6,759 nucleotides of DNA from Deltaproteobacteria bacterium (GTDB lineage Bacteria > UBA10199 > DSSB01). The translations under genes and the position numbers were made by a program. The stretch is from assembly GCA_021772695.1 (NCBI GenBank), contig JAJFLL010000073.1, positions 1 to 6,759 of the forward strand, given 5' to 3'. Numbering within the stretch: position 1 is the stretch's first letter; each line of letters opens with the position of its first letter. The notes below the pieces were generated by a model that did not search any database, was not told the origin of the DNA, and was given only the letters and a program-made list of their open reading frames with translations. Positions 1 to 4,892 of the stretch are shown piece by piece.

Positions 1-52
1 AGGCCGCTTGTTTCAGGGCTGAATTGGTTAATTGTGCTGTAATTGGATCCAT
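1..52 (-). CDS. 5' end of an unidentified gene (cut by window edge)
   Basis: ATG at 52-50 opens a frame that stays open to the window edge and gives MDPITAQLTNSALKQAA. A GAGG ribosome binding site (plus-strand 61-64) lies 8 bases upstream, which supports a genuine start. It follows the sigma factor gene by 70 bases on the same strand, with no convincing terminator between them, so co-transcription is plausible. Only 17 codons are visible and no family can be assigned. The N-terminus shares DPIT-x-Q with the 153-aa protein at 1742-2203, a small hint that it may be another cluster protein of the same kind. Confidence 0.6.
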   Translation of the reverse strand, partial: MDPITAQLTNSALKQAA

Positions 53-122
53 TTCGTTTTCCTCACTTTACGTATCGTCCACGGCTCCCTAAGGAGTTTC
101 TCCCGTATCAAAAAAATTTTGC

Positions 123-917
123 TTAGGCCTGGGCCTGTCGAACATCCATGCGGTTTTGGTGCTGGGTCTTTAGCTGTATCAGACTGATTTTCTTGAATAA
201 AAGCCCCAGGGCCCGAGCATGAAGCCGGGAGGTCCACGATTTCGAGAGACCTAGCTTGTGTCCGGCTTCTTCTAAGGTCTTATTTTGGAAGTAGTACATT
301 TTGATCAGTTTTCGCTCTTTTTCAGGCAGTTCTTCGATGGCCTGACGCATATATTCTTTAATCTTTTGGAACTCGGCCTTTTGTTCAATATCGTTGGCCT
401 TCTGATCTTCGATCTCCATGGTCTCTTCGCCGGAGTCGATGCTGATGATGTAAATGGAGGCCAAGGAATTCACGGTGTCATAGATTTCGCCGGCTTCATT
501 ATCACTGCGCTTTAGCGGACCATTATCGGAGGCCGTTTGCAGGTATTCATTGGCGGCCTGTTCAAACTTAATTTTGGAATACAGAGAACGGGGAATCCAA
601 CCAGTCTTGCGCAATCCGTCATAAATAGCCCCACGAATACGGTAATAAGAGAAAGTCTTAAAATCTACGTTGTATTTGGGATCAAATCGCTTGGCGGCTT
701 CTAAAAGACCGAGCCGGGCATTACTGACAATTTCTTCAATATCGGCATCATTGGATAAGGTCTGAGCCACCTTATTGGCGATGGAAGAGGCATAGGGGAG
801 ATATTGCTCCACCAGTTGGTCTCGATCCACCAGCTCTTTGGCCTGGGCAGCCAAAACAGGCTTAACGCTGGAGGATGATTTTCCTTTTGAATCTCGCTGT
901 GTTGCTACTCTGCTCAT
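123..917 (-). CDS. FliA/WhiG-type (sigma-28 family) RNA polymerase sigma factor
   Basis: A 264-aa alternative sigma factor that directs RNA polymerase to a dedicated promoter set. Region 2 spans about residues 30-105. It contains GLLEAAKRFDP (70-80) and the FKTFSYYRIRGAIYDGLR stretch (86-103), the core and -10 recognition block typical of the FliA/WhiG group. The short basic WIPRS motif (107-111) begins region 3. An acidic stretch (about 160-180) links to region 4 (about 188-245), with LPEKERKLIKMYYF and a helix-turn-helix around 213-237 that recognises the -35 element. The N-terminal ~30 residues are low-complexity and the C-terminal ~20 are polar. GGGAG lies 6 bases before the ATG. Family membership is clear. 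What it controls is inference, but two sigma-28-like promoters lie in this same cluster, ahead of a needle-like gene and a small unknown gene. A motility sigma factor is the alternative, though no flagellar gene is visible here. Confidence 0.93.
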   Translation of the reverse strand: MSRVATQRDSKGKSSSSVKPVLAAQAKELVDRDQLVEQYLPYASSIANKVAQTLSNDADIEEIVSNARLGLLEAAKRFDPKYNVDFKTFSYYRIRGAIYDGLRKTGWIPRSLYSKIKFEQAANEYLQTASDNGPLKRSDNEAGEIYDTVNSLASIYIISIDSGEETMEIEDQKANDIEQKAEFQKIKEYMRQAIEELPEKERKLIKMYYFQNKTLEEAGHKLGLSKSWTSRLHARALGLLFKKISLIQLKTQHQNRMDVRQAQA

Positions 918-980
918 TCGGTTCTCCCTCTATTCAATGCCGATGCCCCTGACAACCCCTATTCCCGATGCTTTTAAGAT

Positions 981-998
981 ATGCAAGATGCCGGCCAA
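981..998 (-). promoter_or_regulatory. Candidate sigma-54 (-24/-12) promoter of the sigma factor gene
   Basis: The minus strand reads TTGGCCGGCATCTTGCAT. Against the RpoN consensus TGGCACG-N4-TTGCW it has the invariant GG and GC dinucleotides at exactly the required spacing, and departs only at two positions of the ACG part. The start of transcription would fall near 971, giving a leader of roughly 54 bases before the sigma ATG at 917. No enhancer-binding protein gene is visible in the window; possible activator sites are the TTCGAAT repeats about 300 bases upstream. Confidence 0.5.
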
Positions 999-1051
999 GG
1001 AGTTGCTTAAAAAATATAAGGAAAACAAAATAATAAGGACCTGAAAAACAA

Positions 1052-1077
1052 CAACTTTTCTGACAGATCCCCGATAA
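1052..1077 (+). promoter_or_regulatory. Weak sigma-28-like element on the plus strand
   Basis: CAACTTTT at 1052-1059 and CCCGATAA at 1070-1077 are the same two boxes found upstream of the 153-aa gene, but 10 bases apart instead of 12 and without the downstream CTGTA. It would transcribe away from the sigma gene into a stretch with no plus-strand gene. It may be a chance match or the promoter of a short antisense or non-coding RNA. Confidence 0.2.
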
Positions 1078-1116
1078 GCCTCTAGACCCACTCCAAGCAA
1101 AAATGTGAAATAAGTG

Positions 1117-1160
1117 CAAAAATTGAGGGGATACTTCCCACCTCTGGGGTCTTCACCCCA
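1117..1160 (-). terminator. Likely rho-independent terminator of the T3SS transcript
   Basis: Reading down the minus strand there is first a perfect 6-bp stem TGGGGT/ACCCCA with a four-base loop (1145-1160). A second hairpin, GAGG with CCTC and inner GGG/CCC pairs (1125-1144), follows at once, and then AATTTTTG (1117-1124). A GC-rich hairpin followed by a T-run is the intrinsic terminator pattern, although the T-run is short and the second stem has a bulge. It lies downstream of the 108-aa gene and upstream of the sigma promoter candidate, so it would separate the two transcription units. Confidence 0.55.
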
Positions 1161-1259
1161 CAAATTCGTCAATTTCTGGACAAAAATCATCTTTAGGCCT
1201 GTTTCCCAAGATATCCCAGCCACCACAAAAATTTAGCCGTAGCGAGGCTTCTTGACCTC

Positions 1260-1319
1260 CATTCGACCTGAATCCGAATGCCGCAACCACAACGGACAAG
1301 ACTTCGAATGCTTTCGAAT
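1260..1319. repeat. Clustered CGAATG / TTCGAAT short repeats
   Basis: CATTCG (1260-1265) and CGAATG (1275-1280) form an inverted repeat. TTCGAAT occurs twice, at 1303-1309 and 1313-1319, ten bases (about one helical turn) apart, each containing the palindrome TTCGAA. Phased palindromic half-sites in an intergenic region upstream of a sigma-54-like promoter look like binding sites for a dimeric DNA-binding protein. The distance to the promoter, about 270-340 bases, is longer than usual for an enhancer site. Confidence 0.4.
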
Positions 1320-1392
1320 TGGAAGGAAGGTCTAGTGGTTCTATAAGACGTAAAAATGGGGAACGTGTGAATATTGCGTGAAGGCGGGAGAG

Positions 1393-1719
1393 TTACACGG
1401 AGTAATGAGAGTGAACCAATTCTTCGGTAATGGCTTGAATCATCTCTTCTCGCATTTTGCCTTTGATCCCCGAAAAGGGGTGCCCAGGTTTGGTTAAGGT
1501 ATCGGATACCAATCGGCTGAAGACTTTGCGACGGGCCCCCGTATGCTGCGCTTCATTCAAAGGACGAGTGGTTCGAGGCATATCTCTAAATTGATCGACG
1601 ATAAAATCGACTAAAGCGCGAGACTCAGTCTCCTGGGGCTTTGCCGCAGGCTGTGAAGCTTCTGTCTGAAAATTGGAAATAGGATAATTTGAATTTAGTT
1701 TAGATACCGAATGAGACAT
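1393..1719 (-). CDS. Small protein of unknown family, last gene of the T3SS run
   Basis: A 108-aa protein I do not recognise. Residues 1-32 are rich in S, N, Q, P and E and look disordered. The rest is predicted helical, with ALVDFIVDQFRDMP (about 35-48), a basic stretch RRKVFSRLVSDTL (about 63-75) and KGKMREEMIQAITEELV (about 86-102). There is no signal peptide or membrane segment. AAGGTG sits a few bases before the ATG. The start is 22 bases after the stop of the 153-aa gene, so the two are probably co-transcribed. A disordered front and helical back at about 100 aa, encoded next to a FliA-type sigma factor, recalls the anti-sigma factor FlgM, but I see no FlgM sequence signature. A T3SS chaperone or substrate is equally possible. 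Confidence 0.8.
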   Translation of the reverse strand: MSHSVSKLNSNYPISNFQTEASQPAAKPQETESRALVDFIVDQFRDMPRTTRPLNEAQHTGARRKVFSRLVSDTLTKPGHPFSGIKGKMREEMIQAITEELVHSHYSV

Positions 1720-1741
1720 GATCTCACCTTCCCAAGGATAT

Positions 1742-2203
1742 TTATCCGGCTAAAGAGAAGTGTTCTACTTCGTTTCGAGCAGCAACTTCTCGGTTTAGCA
1801 CCACTCCTAATTTTTCTTGCCCAAAACCATCTTGAACATCTGGAGTACCAGGACCTGAGAACATTCCGAATCCTGGAGTGATCATTTGATAATTGGCGGT
1901 AGCGGCCATTTCATCCCGCTGCAATTCGCCCATTTTCTTGGTCACCTGGCGTTCGTAGGCCCCTTGTGCCAATTCACTGATGCCATAAAGGCCCGCAGAA
2001 GCCACGGTACCGAAACCTGGAAAGAACTTTAAGACACTGGCCCCGATTCGGGCAAAGACCGCACCAAACTTTTTCAGGCCCAACATGAAGGTTTCACCAA
2101 AGGTGGGCTTATCGAGGGCAGACCCACCTTGAACCATGCGCATGCTGGTATGCTGGATCATTTGGGGGGTGCCAGCTTGTGGGGTGATAGGATCAAAACT
2201 CAT
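1742..2203 (-). CDS. 153-aa protein of unknown family, possible T3SS-exported component
   Basis: I do not recognise the family. The N-terminus (1-33) is polar and rich in P, T, Q and S with no Sec signal, as in T3SS substrates. Residues 36-80 form a hydrophobic or amphipathic stretch rich in F, G and A (FGAVFARIGASVLKFFPGFG within it). Residues 82-108 are a charged helix, 109-130 a G/P-rich loop, and 131-149 a final helix. An RMxQ motif near residue 22 followed by a Phe-rich segment is loosely shared with the 211-aa needle-like protein (IRMQQ at 18-22), and both genes carry the same type of upstream promoter element. GGAG lies 5 bases before the ATG. The gene starts 86 bases after sctJ, where an inner-rod, translocator or early-substrate gene could sit, but none of these roles is proven. 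Confidence 0.82.
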   Translation of the reverse strand: MSFDPITPQAGTPQMIQHTSMRMVQGGSALDKPTFGETFMLGLKKFGAVFARIGASVLKFFPGFGTVASAGLYGISELAQGAYERQVTKKMGELQRDEMAATANYQMITPGFGMFSGPGTPDVQDGFGQEKLGVVLNREVAARNEVEHFSLAG

Positions 2204-2228
2204 AAAAACTCCAATATATCCCTCATAT

Positions 2229-2266
2229 TACAGGCTAGTTATCGGGTGGACCGGTTTCAAAAGTTG
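2229..2266 (-). promoter_or_regulatory. Sigma-28 (FliA)-like promoter upstream of the 153-aa gene
   Basis: On the minus strand CAACTTTT (2266-2259) is followed after 12 bases by CCCGATAA (2246-2239) and after 5 more by CTGTA (2233-2229). CCCGATAA differs from the FliA -10 consensus GCCGATAA at one position. The -35 box matches TAAAGTTT less well, and the spacing is one base longer than in Escherichia coli. The same three-part layout recurs at 4499-4536. A start near 2232 would give a leader of about 30 bases. Confidence 0.55.
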
Positions 2267-2289
2267 TGTGGCGGCATGTTTTTTTCGAA

Positions 2290-3270
2290 CTAGCGCGCCT
2301 GGCCCTGAGGAGGAGACTCAGCCCGCTCCCCTTCTCCCGATTGTAATTGAGGCGACGGGCCTTGGGAACCCTCTTCTAGCAGCGGGGTTGCTGAAAGGGC
2401 CCCTGCCGAAGCTCCGTGAGCCCGTGAAACCTTGAGCTCTTGGCGCAATTTGGTGAGTTTGATCACGTTGAGGATCAAGGCCGCCGACACTCCGATGAGA
2501 ATCACCAAGAAGATCACGGCATAGACCTTAAATCTCTGTAGGCTTTCTTGGTGCAGGGTTAAACCTGCAATGGTAGAAAGCACACCTGGAGCGACTATCG
2601 CCTGCCCTTCTGCACCGGTCGCTGCAGGGGTCTTGGGGCCCTCTGCCAGTACCTTCATCGGGGATTCCACGTAACTGATGATAACGGTCACATCGCGCGG
2701 ATCGAGGTTTTCAACGGCGTTTGAGATAAATCTCTGGATATTGACTTCACGAACTTCATAAGTGGAAGATTGCTCTTTATTCACTCGAATGACCGCCGAC
2801 GCGGTCGGTTTCTTTTTGGCATTATCTCCGGTGGCAAATTCGTCGATAATAGGAATGTTCAACACCACATCGGCATCGATGACACTGGGAACCCGCTCTA
2901 GTGAGTTAATGATTTCACCCTTGAGGGCCAGTAGTTTGCGGCACTTTTCTTCTTCTGGAGTGGGGATCAAGCCCTTTTCTTTGCAGATGCCTGAGAATCC
3001 CAGCTCTTTTTTTCGGGGCATATTGTGTTGCACCAAGAGTTGCCGCGCCTCGCGAATGGCATTTTTAGGGACCTGAACCGTATAGTTGACCTCTTGGGAC
3101 CCTTCGACCCGCACCTTATTGGCCTCGATACCGTTTTGAAACAGCACCACTAAAATCTCGTTGGCCTCTCGTTCGGTGAGGTCTTGATAGAGGTTTTCCT
3201 GACTGCAGGCGGCGATCAAAAGAATGAAGGCCAGTAGGGCGAAGCGGAATTTTCGTGCTGTAAAAAACAT
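2290..3270 (-). CDS. sctJ: SctJ/YscJ-type T3SS inner membrane ring lipoprotein
   Basis: Forms the periplasmic inner-membrane ring of the injectisome basal body together with SctD. The 326-aa protein starts with a lipoprotein signal whose lipobox LIAAC puts the lipidated cysteine at residue 22. LYQDLTEREANEILVVL (27-43) is the characteristic opening of the YscJ/FliF ring-building domain. A second ring domain follows, with LIPTPEEEK (101-109) and VIDADVVLNIP (130-140). A membrane helix lies at about 248-270, then a short basic and disordered cytoplasmic tail. Lipidation, two domains and a C-terminal helix match the long SctJ type; the length is somewhat above the usual 240-280 aa because of the G/P-rich tail. 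Cysteines at 96 and 110 flank the GLIPTPEEE loop and are unusual for the family. AAGGG lies 5 bases before the ATG, and the gene begins 23 bases after the TPR gene. The assignment is firm. Confidence 0.95.
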   Translation of the reverse strand: MFFTARKFRFALLAFILLIAACSQENLYQDLTEREANEILVVLFQNGIEANKVRVEGSQEVNYTVQVPKNAIREARQLLVQHNMPRKKELGFSGICKEKGLIPTPEEEKCRKLLALKGEIINSLERVPSVIDADVVLNIPIIDEFATGDNAKKKPTASAVIRVNKEQSSTYEVREVNIQRFISNAVENLDPRDVTVIISYVESPMKVLAEGPKTPAATGAEGQAIVAPGVLSTIAGLTLHQESLQRFKVYAVIFLVILIGVSAALILNVIKLTKLRQELKVSRAHGASAGALSATPLLEEGSQGPSPQLQSGEGERAESPPQGQAR

Positions 3271-3293
3271 GGGAACCCTTTGGGGGGAAATGG

Positions 3294-3713
3294 TTATTTG
3301 CCCTTTTGCGCCAGGATCTTTGGATCGGGAACAAAGCCCTTTTCAATGAGTGCAATCAAGGACCTGGCGAACTCGCCTGAAGGCCCCTCAGGGTCTAATT
3401 TAGAGGCCTCATTCAGATTTTTTAAGGCACCCTTTTCATCGCCCTTAAACAACAATGCCTCGCCCAAGTAAGCCATGGCAAAGGCGCTTTTATCGTCGAT
3501 CTCAAGGGCCTTGTGATAAGTCTTGATGGCCTGATCAAAATCTCCCTGCACACAAAATACGTTTCCTAGGGCCACCATGGGAACTTCACTCTTGGGCGCT
3601 AAGGCAACGACGCCTTCAAAGACTTCTTGGGCTTCTTTATAACGAAGCATGCCCAGGTAAAGGTAGCCGGATTCTAATAAAATTCTTAGGTCTTCACTAG
3701 GTACGGAAATCAT
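3294..3713 (-). CDS. TPR protein in the SctG (needle chaperone) position
   Basis: A 139-aa soluble protein with about three tetratricopeptide repeats: residues 12-41 (GYLYLGMLRYKEAQEVFEGV), 44-74 (ALGNVFCVQGDFDQAIKTYHKAL) and 77-108 (AYLGEALLFKGDEKGALKNL). A capping helix follows. Small TPR proteins of this size are T3SS chaperones: YscG binds the needle subunit together with YscE, and SycD/LcrH binds translocators. Its place directly after the needle-like gene favours the YscG-like role; this is inference from position. I start at the ATG at 3713 because GAGG (3722-3719) lies 5 bases before it. A GTG two codons earlier would be in frame but overlaps that ribosome binding site. A strong hairpin (3727-3777) ends only four bases before the binding site. 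Confidence 0.88.
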   Translation of the reverse strand: MISVPSEDLRILLESGYLYLGMLRYKEAQEVFEGVVALAPKSEVPMVALGNVFCVQGDFDQAIKTYHKALEIDDKSAFAMAYLGEALLFKGDEKGALKNLNEASKLDPEGPSGEFARSLIALIEKGFVPDPKILAQKGK

Positions 3714-3718
3714 GTGCA

Positions 3719-3722
3719 CCTC
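3719..3722 (-). promoter_or_regulatory. Ribosome binding site fixing the TPR gene start
   Basis: GAGG on the minus strand, followed by TGCAC and then ATG (3713-3711). It selects the ATG over the upstream in-frame GTG (3719-3717). Its closeness to the foot of the 3727-3777 hairpin leaves room for translation control. Confidence 0.6.
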
Positions 3723-3726
3723 ATAT

Positions 3727-3777
3727 AAAATAAGGGTAATCGGGACTTCACTAAAGTACCCAAATTACCCTTATTTT
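3727..3777. terminator. Strong inverted repeat between the needle-like and TPR genes
   Basis: A perfect 14-bp inverted repeat, AAAATAAGGGTAAT (3727-3740) with ATTACCCTTATTTT (3764-3777), has an inner stem GGGACTT with AAGTACCC (one bulged A) and a five-base loop. The A-rich and T-rich ends give a T-tract on either strand, the look of a bidirectional intrinsic terminator. It sits 28 bases after the stop of the 211-aa gene and inside the same gene run, so it more likely causes partial termination or protects the 3' end of an abundant needle mRNA than ends the operon. Confidence 0.75.
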
Positions 3778-3805
3778 TAAAGCATATTCCGAACTTAAGA
3801 GTGGA

Positions 3806-4441
3806 TTAGGCCCTCATGTTCCTAATGGCATTCAATTTGGCATCGGAGTCTGTCTTGACAATATTGGAAGTAGCTTGCGTCATTTGAGACACGTTCTGCA
3901 CCTTTTGCTGCAGGGCCAAGAAGACCATGTTGTTTTGGAACATAGAATCAATCTGAGAATCAAAGGCACTGGCATCTTGAGCACCACCACCGCCGGGAAT
4001 CATACTGGCGCCACCATAACCCGGTGCTCCACCAATTCCGCCGACGCCGCCGCCGGAAGCACCGTATCCGGGGGCATCACCTAGGGGAATGCCACCACCT
4101 AAAAATTTGGCCGATGTGCCTGATGTGGCACCCCAACTATTAAATTTGGGACCACCTGCACCGCCGGACATGGGGGACATTCCTGGAGTACTGATGCCAC
4201 CACCGCCGCCAGCAAAGCCCATCAAGGCTGTTGAGGTAATGGCGGAACCTTTATTTCCCAGGATTCCACCGGCTTGCAAACCAGTGCTCAGAGCGGGAGC
4301 CATGAGGCCGAGGCCATAACTGACTTTGTTGAAAATTCCTTCGAACGAACGGGCGTTGGACAGGGGGTCGTGGGCCTGTTGCATGCGGATCCCGCTCACA
4401 TCGACGGGAGAAAAACCTTGAGTATAATTGACACCGGCCAT
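3806..4441 (-). CDS. Needle-subunit-like (SctF-like) protein with glycine-rich extension
   Basis: 211 aa. Residues 1-56 are polar to amphipathic without a Sec signal. About 57-155 are very rich in G with A, S and P (runs such as GGGGGIS and GYGASGGGVGGIGG). Residues 158-211 form one long helix. The last ~34 residues align without gaps to the C-terminal helix of the needle protein MxiH as I recall it: Q178, K180, A190, S192, N193, V195, K196, D200, I206, N208 and R210 match, about 11 of 34 positions. The YscF C-terminus fits in the same register. Needle subunits are normally 80-90 aa, so the N-terminal 120-150 residues are additional. The strong AGGAGG six bases before the ATG and the dedicated sigma-28-like promoter fit an abundantly made part. 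It lies between SctE- and SctG-position genes, as needle genes do. The alternative is an inner-rod (SctI) protein, whose C-terminus is related. Confidence 0.85.
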   Translation of the reverse strand: MAGVNYTQGFSPVDVSGIRMQQAHDPLSNARSFEGIFNKVSYGLGLMAPALSTGLQAGGILGNKGSAITSTALMGFAGGGGGISTPGMSPMSGGAGGPKFNSWGATSGTSAKFLGGGIPLGDAPGYGASGGGVGGIGGAPGYGGASMIPGGGGAQDASAFDSQIDSMFQNNMVFLALQQKVQNVSQMTQATSNIVKTDSDAKLNAIRNMRA

Positions 4442-4498
4442 TTCAAACCTCCTAAATAATTACGCACCCTATATGGCCCCCCTTCAGGAACCAAAATC

Positions 4499-4536
4499 TA
4501 CAGTAGTTTTATCGCCTAAGTGGCCAGTCAAAGTTG
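4499..4536 (-). promoter_or_regulatory. Sigma-28 (FliA)-like promoter upstream of the needle-like gene
   Basis: On the minus strand CAACTTTG (4536-4529), 12 bases, GGCGATAA (4516-4509), 5 bases, CTGTA (4503-4499). GGCGATAA is one base from the FliA -10 consensus GCCGATAA. The layout is the same, base for base in spacing, as at 2229-2266. It lies in the 113-base gap between the 87-aa and 211-aa genes, giving a leader of about 60 bases. Confidence 0.55.
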
Positions 4537-4554
4537 CGACTAAGAACATTTTCT

Positions 4555-4818
4555 TTATTTTCCTTGGGTTTTTTCCTCGGCCTCAATCATCTGATATTTT
4601 AACTTAAGCAGCATTTTAAATAAATCCATGGTGAGATCATAGGCCTTCAAGGCCTTTTTGGCGCTTTTGCCCTTGCCCAGACCACTCTTGGATTTGGCGA
4701 TCTGTTGCAATTCTTCATAGGCCTTACCAAAGCTGGCATTGACCTCTTCGAATTTTTCGGTTTCGATGAGTTTTTCGATTCGGGGATAACCTGCAGTAAG
4801 GGCTTCTTCGTTGACCAC
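4555..4818 (-). CDS. Small helical-hairpin protein in the SctE position
   Basis: An 87-aa, lysine- and glutamate-rich protein that reads as two helices: about 11-42 (IEKLIETEKFEEVNASFGKA within it) and about 53-84 (ALKAYDLTMDLFKMLLKLKY), joined by a flexible SKSGLGKGKSAK loop. It has no signal peptide, membrane segment or cysteine. Size, fold and place between the SctD-like and needle-like genes match YscE, the small partner that with YscG keeps the needle subunit soluble. No sequence signature is recognised, so this rests on position. Its length also equals a typical needle protein, but it lacks the conserved needle C-terminus, which is found in the next gene instead. The start is GTG at 4818, fixed by AAGGAG six bases upstream. 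A consensus-like -35/-10 pair lies just ahead. Confidence 0.82.
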   Translation of the reverse strand: MVNEEALTAGYPRIEKLIETEKFEEVNASFGKAYEELQQIAKSKSGLGKGKSAKKALKAYDLTMDLFKMLLKLKYQMIEAEEKTQGK

Positions 4819-4849
4819 GATGTTCTCCTTAATAAAATTTCCTATTGAA

Positions 4850-4879
4850 ATTAGACAATTAGGACCCGGACAGTGTCAA
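4850..4879 (-). promoter_or_regulatory. Candidate housekeeping (sigma-70) promoter upstream of the 87-aa gene
   Basis: The minus strand has a perfect -35 TTGACA (4879-4874), an 18-base spacer and TCTAAT (4855-4850), one mismatch to TATAAT. Transcription would start near 4843, about 25 bases before the GTG start. It would allow expression of the 87-aa gene and those downstream independently of the large SctD-position gene. The mismatch at the second -10 base is a weakness. Confidence 0.4.
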
Positions 4880-4892
4880 GGGAAAGATCATC

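Larger units (their letters stand above)
918..1392. other. 475-bp intergenic region with regulatory signals
   Basis: No convincing gene lies between the 108-aa gene and the sigma factor gene. Read on the minus strand, the region holds two TTCGAAT copies and a CGAATG inverted repeat (1260-1319), a terminator-like pair of hairpins with a T-rich tail (1117-1160), then a sigma-54-like element (981-998) and the sigma gene leader. A sigma-28-like element points the other way (plus strand, 1052-1077). The stretch around 1001-1060 is markedly A+T-rich. The arrangement fits the end of the T3SS transcript followed by a separately regulated sigma gene. Confidence 0.7.

Noticed and set aside
85..109. GGAG-AAA-CTCC / CTCC-TTAG-GGAG hairpins after the sigma gene as a terminator
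   Set aside because: The stems are only 4 bp and no T-run follows on the minus strand, so termination is not supported.
28..237. 69-codon minus-strand open frame at the window start
   Set aside because: It overlaps the 3' end of the sigma factor gene and the start of the edge gene in other frames, and has no recognisable composition or ribosome binding site.
930..1226. 98-codon minus-strand open frame with a hydrophobic C-terminal part
   Set aside because: It needs a GTG start with no ribosome binding site and runs through the terminator-like hairpins and the sigma-54-like element. The hydrophobic stretch comes from the A+T-rich leader DNA. Better explained as non-coding.
1232..1255. AGCC-GGCT hairpin followed by AAATTTTT on the minus strand
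   Set aside because: A 4-bp stem with a 7-base loop is too weak to call a terminator; the better candidate lies at 1117-1160.
3116..3355. Minus-strand 79-codon frame spanning the TPR-sctJ junction
   Set aside because: It overlaps two well-supported genes in another frame and has arginine/proline-rich shadow composition.
3717..3719. GTG as start of the TPR gene
   Set aside because: It overlaps the GAGG ribosome binding site that is well placed for the ATG two codons downstream.
3859..4250. Glycine-rich segment of the 211-aa gene as a DNA tandem repeat or CRISPR-like array
   Set aside because: The glycine codons vary and there is no constant unit length or spacer structure. It is low-complexity protein coding. 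No CRISPR array, tRNA, rRNA or transposase was seen anywhere in the window.
4089..4319. Plus-strand proline-rich open frame (PPPPPAKP-like)
   Set aside because: It is the mirror image of the glycine codons in the 211-aa gene: GGN on one strand reads as proline on the other. No start signal.
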